A stretch of DNA of 64,000 nucleotides from Aselliscus stoliczkanus (taxonomy: Eukaryota > Chordata > Mammalia > Chiroptera > Hipposideridae). Each line of letters begins with the position of its first letter. Position 1 is the first letter of the stretch. Shown piece after piece: positions 12,470 to 23,420 of the stretch. A program made the position numbers and the translations under genes. The notes under the pieces are model-generated. The model was not told the DNA's origin. It did no database searches and was given only the letters and a program-made list of their open reading frames with translations. The DNA is taken from the NCBI GenBank assembly GCA_033961575.1, contig CM066729.1, positions 33,018,501 to 33,082,500 of the forward strand, read 5' to 3'.

Positions 12470-13980
12470 ATATATACATTTTTTGTTTGTTTAGGTAATC
12501 CTACTGTAAGAAATGCACTTTAAATTGCAAATGTATTTGCTAAATACAGTGATAAGAATCAATCAGTCAAAAACACATATTTGATCAAATATTTTATGCC
12601 TGATATTATATTACTGAAGCTACAGGAGAAACACAAGATGTATCTTGAATAGGTCAAAGAACACAAAATCTCATGGGCAAAAGAAACCAACCTAATGGTA
12701 ATAAAACATCATGAATGTTAATTGATGAAACAGATCTTATTGCAATTGAAAGTATCTAGTGTTTAGTAAAAGAGTGGATGATGAGGGCCAGAATAATCTA
12801 AAAAATAATTCAGAAAATATATTACTTTAAGATAGACTCAAAACACTTAATGAAAGAACTTAATAAATAATAGAGAGGTTACAATTCATGTGTGTGTGTG
12901 TATGTGTGGTTTGTATTGGTATCTTAATAAGAAATGGTTATTCATTAGATCAATATGTTTAAATTTTCCATTTTTAATTTTGTTTTAATTTTAGCCATTC
13001 TTGTACCTTATCACATTTACATTTTCCTGATTAATGAGGTTAATTAGGGTTGATTGTCTGTAGTTACTTTCATATTTTCTTTTATGAAGTGGCTGTTCAA
13101 CTCTTGCCCATTTTTTTATTGAGTATATTCTGTGTCTACCCACAAAACATATTAGTATTTCAAATATGATCCACATCATATTTATCAGACCTTCAGTTTC
13201 TTATTTGAATTTCAATCTCACTTTTTATTTTTCATTTCAATTTTTTTTGCATGCTTCAAAGAGCCAAACTGCTTATTTCCTTGATATGGATGAGAAAACT
13301 AATATCCATCATAATAGTGTATTACATGATTGTTAGGCTAATTATTTCCAAGCAGTTATAATTGATGATACTTGGATTTCATTGGTAAGAAAAATGCTCC
13401 ATTTGTTTTATTTATTACTAGATCTTTGAAGGAACATAGTTTCTCCATTATACAATTGTAATACAAATGAATTAGCTCAATTTCTCCTTGAGAATGAAAG
13501 GCCTGCTTCATATCTTTCTGTGCCTACGGGACATTAGAGAATCTTCTCCCATCACATTATGCCTGCCACTGAGCTGGTATTATATGTCTTGCAATCCAGG
13601 ACAATCCTTTCCTTTGTGTAAGCAGCAGTATCAAGGATTTATGTCCGCTACTCCCTCCCGCTAGTGAGCGGAGAATGTGACTCAATGTGTTTTAAAATCA
13701 AGTATAAATCAAAGTTGGTGAAAGGCAAACTTGAAAAAAATGTCATATTCCTATAAAAGCATCCAAACACTTGTGAGGATTTCTCTTTATATCTTCACCA
13801 GATGGTGAAGAGCAGAAATGAGAAGAAAGAAAATTACAATCCATAATTTCAACTGACTTTATAGATCTCTTCATTAGTGACAGCTGAGGAAGGTGAATGC
13901 ATTCTGATGTGATTTGGAACAACTCAACCTTCCTCTCTCTGAGAATATTTTTCTTTACATGTAAAAAGAAACTTTGAACA
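12470..13980. other. sequence without recognised features
   Basis: There is no supported gene. A short GC-rich imperfect hairpin sits at 13644-13672 (arms TCCGCT-ACT and AGT-G-AGCGGA). A 97-codon minus-strand frame at 13743-14036 has no recognisable domain. Confidence 0.45.
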
Positions 13981-13989
13981 AGAAAGGCA

Positions 13990-14137
13990 ATTGTGTGGAA
14001 AGTATATGAGCTTTGATGTCTGAGGCTTTTATACAAATTTCAGATCTCTTTGCATAGTTAACTTATGAGAATTAGGAAAAGTAACTCAGTTTCTCAGAAT
14101 CAGTGACCCCCATCTCTGTCCTGTGGGTATTACTATA
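13990..14137 (+). repeat. probable MIR fragment, cut by a Tigger2 insertion
   Basis: The MIR-like order 'gagctttgatgtctgaggc', 'gagaattaggaaaagtaactcagtttctcag', 'ggtattactata' runs directly into the left end of the Tigger2-type element at a TA dinucleotide (14136-14137). This suggests the transposon landed in or at the edge of the MIR. Confidence 0.5.
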
Positions 14138-14637
14138 GAGTCATGAATCAATTTATGACAGGGATGCATTCTGAGAAATGCATCATTAGGCAATTTTGTC
14201 ATTGTGTGAACATTTTATATGCAAATGTAAATGATATAGCCTACTACCCACCTACTCGTAGGCTATATGAGATAACCGATCCCTAATGTACAAAACTACA
14301 GCATGTTACTGTACTAGATACTGTAGGCAATTATAACCCAATGATAAGTCTGTGTATCTAAACAAAGAAAAGGTACTGTAAAAATGCAGTATGAAAGATA
14401 AAAAATGTTATACCTGTGAGGGCACTTACTGTGAATGAACCTTGCAGGACTGGAAATTGCTCTGGGTGAGCCAGTGAGTGGTGAGTGAATGCGAAGGCCT
14501 GGGACACAAATGTACATTGTTGAAGACTATAAACGCGATACATTAAGATACACTAAATTTATAAAGACAAATATGTTTTCTTCAATAATAAATTAAACTT
14601 AGCTTATTGTAACATTTTTACTTTATAAACTTTTTAA

Positions 14638-15085
14638 AATTCAATTAATTAGGATGATATTGGTTAATAAAATTATGTAGGTCTCAAGTATACAGTTCTA
14701 TAATATATCATCTATATATTGTATTGTGTGTTCACCACCCAAAGTCAGTTCTCCTTCCATGACCATATGTTTAACCTCCTCTTTATTATCTCCCCAACCC
14801 CTTACCATCTGGTAACCACTAAACTGTTGTCTGTTTCTATGAGGTTTTGCTTCTTTGTTTTTTCGTTTGTTGATTGCTTTCTGTTTTATATCTTACATAT
14901 GAGTGAAATAATGTTCTCATATGTTCTCAGCTTTTTCTATCTGACGTATTTTGCTTAGCATTAGTATCCACCAATGTTGTCGCTCATGGCAGTATTTCAT
15001 CTTTTCTTATGGTGGAGTACTATTTCATTGTATGTATGTACCACATCTTCTTTATCCAATCATCTATCAAAGGACCCTTTGGTTG
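14638..15085 (-). mobile_element. young L1 3' fragment nested in Tigger2
   Basis: Seen on the plus strand as the reverse complement of the L1 3' end: 'ggttaataaaattatgtagg', 'catcatctatatattgtat', 'ttcaccacccaaagtcagttc', then the ORF2 C-terminal region. A 14-bp duplication TATAAACTTTTTAA lies at 14624-14637 and 15086-15099. It is a 5'-truncated copy. The open plus-strand frame at 14719-14958 is an antisense shadow. Confidence 0.9.
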
Positions 15086-15151
15086 TATAAACTTTTTAAT
15101 TTTTAACTTTTTGACTCACTTGGAGTAATATTTGGATTAAAACACAAACAC

Positions 15152-15264
15152 TTAAGCGCTGGTCTTGGAAGCCAGCGGCCCTGGTTCGGTCCCACATATG
15201 TGGGCCAGTGACACTGCCCTTAAAACAAAAAACAAAACAAAACAAAACAAAAAAAACAAAAAAA
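15152..15264 (+). mobile_element. tRNA-derived SINE, copy 2 (head-truncated)
   Basis: It starts at the TTAAGCGC part of box A and continues through the anticodon-like arm, 'ccctggttcggtccc' (box B), 'gggccagtgacactgccctt' and an AAAAC-rich tail. The 13-bp duplication AAAACACAAACAC lies at 15139-15151 and 15265-15277. The first part of the head is missing, so the copy lacks a complete internal promoter. Confidence 0.9.
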
Positions 15265-15391
15265 AAAACACAAACACATTGCACAGCTATACAAAAGTAT
15301 GTTTTCTTCATATACGTATTCAATAAGATTTTTTCTATTTTAAATTGTATTTACGTATTTATTTTACTTTTTAAACTATTTCTATTAACAG

Positions 15392-16990
15392 CTACAACAC
15401 AAACACACACATTAGCCCAGGCCTACACGGATTCAGGATCATCAATATCAATGTCTTTCGTCTCCACATCTTGTCCCCCTGAGAAGTCAATGGGGACAGT
15501 AACACATGGAGCTGCCATCTCCTATGATAACACTGCCGTCTTCTGGAACAGCTCCTGAAGGTCCCATGTGAGGCTCTTCTTGAGGAGGCGTCACTCTTTT
15601 CAGAAATATGTCCATGGTGGTTTGCTTCGTTTATCTCTTGTTTCGTTATAGGTTTGCTTCTAAGCAGATAATGAACCATGAGCATTCCTCTCTATTAATG
15701 AAAACCTTTTGGGGTCAGGGTCCATGTTTTCAAACTTTTTAAGGCGCTTGTTGAAGTCTGTAGAAGTTTCTGCTAAACATTTTCCTGCGAATTTTGTGGG
15801 GGTTCTTCTGTTTCTTCTCCTGCAGTTTCCTTTTCTCTTGCTTTTTCTTCAGCTATGTGTTCCTGTTCCACTTCCAGTGATTTCTCAGGAACCACCTCAA
15901 GGAGCTCCTTCATGTCATCCTTATCTGCACCAAGGTTCAAGTCATTTTCCATCTCTACTTACAGCCTTGTTGGTTTTTGCAAGTTCCTTATACTTAGCAA
16001 ATCCTTTGAAGTCATGGGTGAGCCACCTGAGTGTCTTCTTCCAAATGCCATCCATACATTCCTTTGTGACATCACCCCAAGCCCAAGTTAGATATTTAGA
16101 CGCAGTCATAGATCTTGTAATCCTTCCACGTTTGTGTCTGTGTTCTCAGTATGTTTTTCAATTGCAGCAATAGCTTCGTCCAAGGGCCTCTTCAGGTACT
16201 AGGCCTTAAGAGCTGCTATAATACTGGGATCTATTGGTTGAATCAAAAAGTTGGTGTATGGAGGGAGAAACACCACTTTGATGTTGGGATAAAGACCACC
16301 AATAAAAGGAGGGTGTGTGGGAGCATTATCAACAATAAGCAAAATCTCAAAAGGTATGTAATTCTGCAAACAGCACTTTTCCGTTTCCTGGAATAACAAT
16401 TCAAGAGGGCATCTTGGAGGAAGACCTGGGTCATCTCTGACTTCTCGTTGCTCCTGTCATGTACTCACAGTGCATGCTTATCGAGATGTTTCAAAGCCTT
16501 GCAGTTCTCACTGGTCTGGATCACAGGGTTTCAATTTTTATCCTGCAACACTGCCCCCAAGCAAGACTGTTATCCTGTCCTTAAAAGCCTTCAAACTTGG
16601 CATTGATTTGACCTCCATATGGTTGAATCTCCTTTCAGAGATCTGTTTCCAGAATAAGGGGTTTTCATCCATATTGCACATTTTCTAGGGCAACTGGTTT
16701 TTTGCTCAAAACTCAGCTTATCTGGAGTTTCCAAAAATTCTTCATCTGCCTTCCCATGCAGACTCACCACTCACTTGCACATTATATAATGAATAACAAT
16801 TCTTGAAATGTTTCAACTAACCAGAGCTAGCAGTAAATACAAATTGTAGTCAGGTCCTTTCCTTTGAACAAGTTTTTGGCCATGATGTCATAGTGCTGAG
16901 AAGAATATATCTCTGAGTTTGGTCTTCAATTCACATTATGAGAAGTTTCTCTATGTTTGATTTAGGCCCTTCTCAAAGTTTTTTACTCCA
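15392..16990 (-). pseudogene. Tigger2 transposase pseudogene (pogo-type DDE)
   Basis: Read on the minus strand, broken frames follow the order of a pogo/Tigger transposase. About 16700-16520 gives a degenerate segment with FKDRITVLLGG, close to the family's AKDRVTLLL. About 16400-16199 gives the catalytic-core pieces LIVDNAPTHP and NIKVVFLPPYT...LIQPID, the second and third acidic positions of the DDE/D triad. Then acidic C-terminal sequence runs toward 15480. In-frame stops and frameshifts throughout show it is dead. The longest intact pieces are only 60-100 codons, and several plus-strand frames here are shadows. Confidence 0.85.
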
Positions 16991-17021
16991 CGGTTGACCA
17001 AAACATCATTATGCAGCACTT

Positions 17022-17918
17022 ATATGACATAACACTGGGCTCCTTATATAACAGTGGTCCTATAAAATTATGATGGAACTGAAAAAAGTTCCTATCACTT
17101 AGTGACATCATAGACACTATAACACAGTAGAACAATGCAGTACTCATGTTCTTCTTTTGTTTGTTTTTGTTATCTTCAATTAAATTTTTTTGAGGTGACA
17201 ATTTTTAGTATTTTTTGTTGATATGGCATAAACCTACTGCACTGCCGGTCCTATAAACATAAAGAAACTACAATTTTGCACAATTGCAATAGTTGATGAT
17301 AATAAACAAGCATGTTATTGATTTATATATTTACTATACCTTTGATCCTTGAACAACCTGGGTTTGAATTGTGTAGGCATACTGATATGCAGATTTTTAT
17401 TATCAATTGACCTGTGGAGTTCAATTGACCCTCCAAGTTCAAACCCTTGTTGTTCAAGGGTTAACTCTGCAGTTTGGAATCCTCATATAGGAGGGCCAAC
17501 TGTAGATATATGCCAATTTTTTACTGCATGGGAAGTCAGTGCCTCTAGCCCCCCACATTGTAAAAGGGTCAACTATACTGTTTATCAATATTTTAGAGTG
17601 CATTCTTTCCACTTGTGGAAAAAAAAAGTTTGCTATAAAATAGTATGCCACGTTGCACCAGCCACAGCCTCATATATCATGTTTTCTGCGTCTCATGATT
17701 GCTCCATTTTCTGTTATGCATGATTAAATTTCATGTTCTTTGGTACAGTAACATGCTGTATAATTTTGTAGCCTGGGTGCAATAGGTTATCCCATATAAC
17801 CTAGGGATATAGTGGCTACCACCTAGGTTTGTGTATTCTACACTGTTCACACATGGATGAAATTGCCTAATGACACATTTCTCAGAATGCATCCCCCTTG
17901 TTAAGTCGTACAGGACTG
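17022..17918 (+). mobile_element. second MER2/Tigger2-type element, inverted, internally deleted
   Basis: The plus strand reads 'gtggtcctataaaattatgatggaactgaaaa', 'cctatcacttagtgacatcata', 'aaacctactgcactgcc', 'gatgataataaacaagcatgtta', then 'cacatttctcagaatgcatccccc' and CAGGACTG before TA at 17919-17920. That is the reverse orientation of the first element. No transposase remains. It contains a MER8-type insertion at 17339-17575. Confidence 0.8.
17339..17575 (+). mobile_element. MER8-type Tigger-related MITE nested in MER2
   Basis: The left end 'ttgatccttgaacaacctggg' and right end 'aaaagggtcaactata' match the two termini of MER8 (TTGACCCTTGAACAACGCGGG and its complement). TA dinucleotides flank both ends (17337-17338 and 17576-17577) inside otherwise continuous MER2 sequence (TTTACTATA | TTTATCAATATTTTAG). 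An extra inverted terminus-like segment, CCTTGTTGTTCAAGGGTTAA, lies near 17446. Confidence 0.8.
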
Positions 17919-17920
17919 TA

Positions 17921-19200
17921 TACCTAAGCGTTTTCATTATAGAGAAAAAAGTTCCAATATTCAATACCACTAATGACATCACATTTTCTTTCAGAAGCTA
18001 TAAAATCATAAGCATTGTTTTTGAAGGAATAACACCAAAAAGAGACATTATTTCTGAACAGTGAACTATACAGGACAGCAAGGGAAGAGGAGGTACATCT
18101 GCATTTTCTCTGCTTAAGGACTCTCATTATTAGAGATTCCAACATAGTTTCTCTTATGAAATGCATGTATTTGTGAAGGTTCAGTATATCCATTTACATT
18201 AAAACTTAATTTGTTCTTTCTGTTTTTGATGGTCCCCAGATTCCTATCCTAGGGAGTAATGTAATGTCTAATCACTTCTCTGCTCTTACTGGGTAAGAGT
18301 TCAGTGTTCTAGTAAGTAGCTTTATGGTAGGTTATGTAACATTCATAAGACATTCTGTCTGGCAGGGAATATGGTATGTGATTGTAAATGATAGCAGTTA
18401 TTAATGAGCTATAATAATTGATGTTTTGAAATACCAGGTAATTGGTACTATTTTCAGTTACCTAAGTATTGTATAATATTTGTAGTATTTTCTACTGTGT
18501 TGAACACAATTAATAATGCTTAATCATGTTGAATTTGGAAGCTGCCTCTGAAATAGAATTCAAATGTTTTGAAATTTTAGTAAATCATATGATTGTATCT
18601 GTATTTCTACCTTTAAAGGTAAAATGTACAATCCAATAAAGCTGCAAGTATTCACTAATTTGAGAATTCAACCAAAAAACATAATTTTCATCTAACTTTT
18701 CCAAATGTTTAGCAGTGAAAAGCATAATGCCATAATGATGACAGCTTGTAATAAAGTACAATATCTTAGACTATCTGATATTTTCATTTCTCATTCTCTT
18801 TTTAAAAAATGCTTTAATTATTTCACATTCCTATGAATATTTCCTTTCCTTGGCTCCTTAAAATTGAAATTTTTGCTATTTTTGAATATGTCTCTGTTAT
18901 TTCTTGACACTTTCAACCATTCATCAGAACCCATTAGAACAGATATTATCAGTAGATTGAATGCCTCAAAGAACTAATTTTTAAATTTAAAAAATATGGT
19001 TTAATATCCTAAAAGTATCAAAGTTTGTATTAAACTTGTAATTTAGAGCACACATATTTAAATCAGCATATTCAAGTGAATTAGCAGCGATAATAGAATA
19101 GCAAATGAAGTAGTGGGAATTTTGAAAAGTAAATACGTTTTTTAGATGTTAAGGATTCATATAGTAGAGCATTTTCAAATGTCTAGCTACATCTGTCCAT
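17921..19200. other. sequence without recognised features
   Basis: No gene or clear repeat is seen. Overlapping 64- and 89-codon frames on opposite strands near 17900-18190 have no domains and look like chance. Confidence 0.5.
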
Positions 19201-19212
19201 AAAACTTTTCTT

Positions 19213-19327
19213 GGGTCTGCAGAGTGGCGCAATGGTTAAGCGCTGGCTTGGGACACCAGCGGCCCTGGTTTGGGTCCCATATATAAGGGCCAGTGACACT
19301 ACCCTCAAAAAACAAACAAACAAAAAA
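19213..19327 (+). mobile_element. tRNA-derived SINE, copy 3
   Basis: The head GAGTGGCGCAATGGTTAAGCG (box A) is followed by the arm GCTGGCTTGGGACACCAGC, box B 'ccctggtttgggtccc', 'gggccagtgacactaccctc' and an A-rich tail. The 12-bp duplication AAAACTTTTCTT lies at 19201-19212 and 19328-19339. The box A here is nearly identical to the D-arm of vertebrate tRNA-Arg (ACG type), from memory. Confidence 0.92.
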
Positions 19328-19339
19328 AAAACTTTTCTT

Positions 19340-20080
19340 TAATGAAAGAATATATTTTTCTGAAGCTGGCCTTAATTATGTATAGATTCTGTTTACCAAG
19401 AAAGACTGCCTAAGTATTTTACCATCTTATCGATTTAAAATTATACCATTAAACAAATTTATACCGTTATTAATATAGGCATTATGTTCAGTCATATTCA
19501 ATTACTTTGAAGAAACCCATCTACCCTCTGCTACTAGTTTGTCCAAGTTTGTGTTGGATGCATTCTTATTATTTTAGTTGCTGTGTTAATGTTCGTTATG
19601 ATACAAGGTAGTGCTAAATATCAACTGAGATGAACACAGTGATTGCACCAGTTTATTGCCTTGAGAAATATTATAAACTGTGAATCAAAGAAGGGATCCC
19701 AGCTGGGGCCTGGCAGATTCCCTGAATTAAACAGTTGAGAGTTTTGAAAAACCAGAGAGTAGAAAGCATAGGGCTGAGTATCAAAGAAAGAGCTTCAGAG
19801 AGAGAACAGTAGATAGTGGTGGCAGTACCCTCACTTATCCAGAAAATACTGATACGTGGATTAGAGGAGACTTTCCAGGATAAAAGAAGCACCTGAGAGG
19901 ATTAGAAGAATCAGTATTCAAATGCATACAGTACCTGTAATAATGCTAATTGCCAGCAGCCAGACTGAAAATTTTCATAATTCGTGGGGCATCGCATAGA
20001 GTACTCAGAAGATATGTTTTTTTTTCCCCTCCTTGAGAGTGTGGAATAATTAGCTCTTTACTGAAAGTTTCTTATGTCCT
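19340..20080. other. sequence without recognised features
   Basis: No gene is supported. A purine-rich segment at 19680-19910 may be an old LTR or LINE piece, but I cannot assign it. Its 73-codon antisense frame is not convincing. Confidence 0.4.
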
Positions 20081-20595
20081 CCTATCAAATTTTAAAATCA
20101 AGACCCAAAAATATCACAGTTTTTAAGTAAGGAAACTGTCTCACAGAACAAAACTCAGAAATATTTATAGGAGTACAAACTATTTGGTTAAAATATAATT
20201 AAACATTTTTGGCATCAAACAAAAAATTACTAGGCATGTAGAAACAGGAAAATATGAATGAAAACATATGTATAAAAAGTCACAGGATACTGTTAAAGCA
20301 GTACTTAGGAAATTTCTGACATTAAATGTCTTTATTATAAAAGGAAGAAAGAGAATGGTCGCAAAGCAGTGAATTCAACTTCTCTCTAAGCAAACTGTTA
20401 AAAAAGACAGCAAAATAAACCCAAAATAGTCAAAATAAATGAAACAATCTAGATCAGAATAGAAATTAATTAACTAAAAAAATGTAGAAAAAAATTGGTA
20501 AAAATCAGAAGTTTGTTATTTGAGAAGATCAAAAATATTGATAAACCTGTGGTCAGAGTAATAAAACTTGAGAAATGAACACACAAAAAAATATA

Positions 20596-20725
20596 GGGCC
20601 AGCCGAGTGGCACGGTGGTTAACCGCTGGCTTGGGAAGCCAGCAGCCCTGGTTCGAGTCCCACATATAAGGGCCGGTGGTGCTGCCCTCAAAAAAAAAAA
20701 AATTAATAAATAAAATAAAAAAGTA
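20596..20725 (+). mobile_element. tRNA-derived SINE, copy 4
   Basis: This is a full-length head (GGGCCAGCCGAGTGGC, ACGGTGGTTAACCGC), a perfect anticodon-like stem-loop CTGGCTTGGGAAGCCAG, box B GGTTCGAGTCC, then 'gggccggtggtgctgccctc' and an A-rich tail with TAAT interruptions. The duplication is ambiguous because both flanks are A-rich. It sits within old L1M sequence. Confidence 0.88.
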
Positions 20726-22239
20726 ATACAAGGAATGAGGCAGATGAAGTCGTTACAGACACAACAGATACGGAAATGAAATGGGAATATTACATGAGAT
20801 ATTCTAATTTTTCATAATATGGATATCATGCAAATAAATTCTACATCTTAATTAAATGGACGTAATACTTGAAAGAAAGATGCTATCAGACATGTATTGT
20901 CAAATAAAAGCATATCTGAATTTAGGGATTTTATTTTTTTTCAAGAGAAAGGCTATTGCAATAGGGAGAATATTCTGATATTAGTAAACTGCCAACATCC
21001 CAAAATCAAACAGGAAAAGGTTTTTTTATTACAGGTAAGGAGGGATAAGTAATGATAAGCTGGAGATTTTAAGGGGAAGTTTGGCAACAAGAAGAAATGA
21101 CTGATGAAGTCATACAGGAAAAGCATTTCACTCCAGTCAAATGATTCTCAGGATAAGCTGATAAGGGGATAAGAGGGTATCGCTCGCACTTTATTGCTTG
21201 CTCTGGCTTGGGAATAATAAGAGTTCAAGAGGCTGGAGAGGAGAAAAATCAAGAAAAAAAATGGTTAAAACAAAGCAGATAGTAAGGAAGGACAACTGTG
21301 AGCAGTTAGACATAATGGGGGGAAAAAATGAACTTGTAATTAAAAATTATTTCTCAAAGAAGCCACCAGGTTCAGGTGGCTTCACTGATAAATTCTTCCA
21401 AATATTTATGACAGAAATTTCACCAGTTAAAGACATTTTTTTCCAGAAAATTAAAGCAGATATAATATTCCCCAACTAATTCTGTGGGGCTGTTTAATGA
21501 ACTAAATATTATTCTAAAAACAAATTCGACAAGAACATTAAAAGAAAAGAAATATATGATCCAAAATCTCTCATGAAAATAGGTACACAATTTTCTAAAA
21601 CAATTTTAGGATATCAAATGCAAGATCCTATAAAAGTAATAATACTGTATGACCAACTGCCTTTAATCCCAGATTGCAAGGTTTATTTAACATTCAAAAC
21701 TCAATTAATGTTAGAGAAACAGAAACTCTCATTTATTGCTCGTGGGAATGCAAAGTGGTCAAACCACTGTTGAAGACAATTTGACTGTTTCTTACAAAGA
21801 TAAACATAGTCCTACCACATGACCAAGCAATTACTTTTTTAAACAGCTACCAAACTGGTATGAAAACTTACATCTACAAAAACCATTCACATGAATGCTT
21901 GTATCAGCTTTATTCTAATCAACAAAAATTTCAAGGAACTAAGATATCCTTTAATAAGGTAATGAATAAGCAAACTGTAGTAAATCCTTACGATAAAATA
22001 CTACTCATCAACAGAAGGAATGAACTATTAAGCCATGAAAAACATGGATGAATCTTAAAAGCATATTGCTTGAAAGAAACCAGTCTGAAAAGGCTATGTA
22101 CTATGTGATTTAAATTATATGACATTCTGGAAAAGAGAAAAATATGAGGTGTTAGATCACTATTAGCCCGGCTGTTGAGGATTGAACAGTGAAGCACAGG
22201 AAAGGAAAAATATTCCAATTCTGTTGATACTCTAATATA

Positions 22240-23248
22240 GGCATGCCTCAGAGATATTGATTGCAGTTATGGTCCAGACTATTGCAATAAAGCGAATGTC
22301 ACAGTAAAGTGAGTCACACAAATTTTTTGGTTTGCAAATGCGTATAAAACTTATGTTTACACTATACTGTAGTCTGTTAAGTGTGTGCTAGCATTATTTC
22401 TGAAAAAAAATGCACTCTCTCAGTATCAGCAAAAACTTACAATGGTAACATCAAAGATTGATCAGAGATAACCATAACACAATAATGAAAAAGTCTGAAA
22501 TATTGTAAGAATCAGCAGACTGTAACACAGTCATGAAATAAGCAAATGCTGTTAGAATGTTGGAAAAATGGCACCGATAGACTTTTTCCACCCAGGGTTG
22601 CCACAAACCTTCAATTAGAAAAATACAAATACCATATGATCTCACTTATATGTGGAATTTGAAAACCTGAATGAATGAGGAATAGAAACAGAAACTGTCT
22701 CATAGATATAGAGGAAAAACAGGGTTGCTAGTTGGGAGAGGGGTGAGGATGAGGGAGAAGGGGAAAGGATTAGACAGCATAAATAAGTAACTACAGTATT
22801 GTCACAGGGATATGAAAGACAGTTCGGGGAACATAATGTTGTTAAAATTTTGTGGGTTGTGAGATGGTCACATGTTTTGTTAGGGAGACCACTTCATGGA
22901 TGGAGTAGAGGCTTGATCACTGCACTGTATACCTGAAATTGATGTTGTATAATATTGTATGCCAACTATAATTGAATATATAGATAGTCACGGGATGTGG
23001 ATTATACGGTGGAAGGGAGTCAAAGGAATTGTAATAGATAGTATGATATGGGGGGAGGAGTAGGGGAGGAGAATTGGGGGAGGGGTGTCACTTTGAGGGG
23101 TAAAAAGTATAACTGTTGCACTTTGTTGTATACCTGAAGCTAATTAAAGAAATATATAAAAAACAAAACAAAACAAACAAATAAACAAACAAAAAATACA
23201 TATTTAGGAAACACAATAAAGTATAGCACAATAAAATGAGGTATACCT
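22240..23248 (+). mobile_element. Tigger1-type deletion derivative, split by an L1
   Basis: The left end is GGCATGCCTCAGAGATATTG, with 'cacaaattttttggtttgc' and 'cactatactgtagtctgttaagtgtg' inside. Then it jumps to 'caatggtaacatcaaagattgatcagag' and 'atggcaccgatagactt', and ends AATAAAATGAGGTATACCT. These match both ends of Tigger1 with the transposase core deleted. TA flanks each end (22238-22239 and 23249-23250). An L1 occupies 22631-23191. Confidence 0.9.
22631..23191 (+). mobile_element. young L1 3' end nested in Tigger1
   Basis: Starts at the ORF2 end ('ccatatgatctcacttatatgtgg') and runs through 'gatatagaggaaaaacagggttgc', 'agggagaccacttcatggatgg', 'gtcacgggatgtgg' and 'tgtatacctgaagctaat' to an A-rich tail. 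The 12-bp duplication AAAAATACAAAT/AAAAATACATAT lies at 22619-22630 and 23192-23203. The same 3' UTR recurs at 48655 and 60190. Confidence 0.9.
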
Positions 23249-23420
23249 TAGTGGTTACATTACACTATTCACTTGGATAAACCCATAGATCTTTACAGAA
23301 AAAAAACAAAAAAGTGAACCTTAAAATATGCAAATTATATAAAACATTTAGGGAATAAGGGAAATACCAGCATGCAATGAAAACTGTAACAAATGAAACT
23401 AATTGTATTAAAATATATGA

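Larger units (their letters stand above)
14138..17022 (-). mobile_element. Tigger2-type DNA transposon with decayed transposase
   Basis: The left end (GAGTCATG..., then GGGATGCATTCTGAGAAATG) matches the MER2/Tigger2 terminus, and the right end near 17022 has 'gttgaccaaaacatcattatgcagcac', matching the other MER2 end. The interior holds a transposase relic on the minus strand. It is interrupted by a young L1 (14638-15085) and a SINE (15152-15264), both with duplications inside Tigger2 sequence. It is flanked on the left by TA, the expected Tc1/mariner target. The right boundary with the adjacent inverted element is approximate. Confidence 0.85.
20090..23420 (+). mobile_element. old L1M copy, interrupted by SINE and Tigger1
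   Basis: Plus-strand ORF2-like segments include 'aagcagtacttaggaaatttctgacattaaatg', 'gcttcactgataaattcttccaaat' and 'tgctcgtgggaatgcaaagtgg', followed by 3' UTR-like sequence up to 22239. The same 3' UTR resumes after the Tigger1 with 'aaacccatagatctttacag' and 'aagtgaacctt'. All frames are broken. It is interrupted by a SINE at 20596 and by Tigger1 at 22240-23248. The outer edges are approximate. Confidence 0.75.

Noticed and set aside
15208..16434. Several plus- and minus-strand frames (63-154 codons) suggesting a gene cluster or domesticated transposase
   Set aside because: The region is a Tigger2 transposase fossil on the minus strand with stops and frameshifts. The plus-strand frames are antisense shadows. 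No single frame keeps the whole DDE domain, so domestication is not supported.
20590..20731. Possible tRNA gene (boxes A and B, perfect anticodon-like arm)
   Set aside because: The T-arm and acceptor pairing are poor, an A-rich tail follows, and four further copies with target duplications show it is a SINE.
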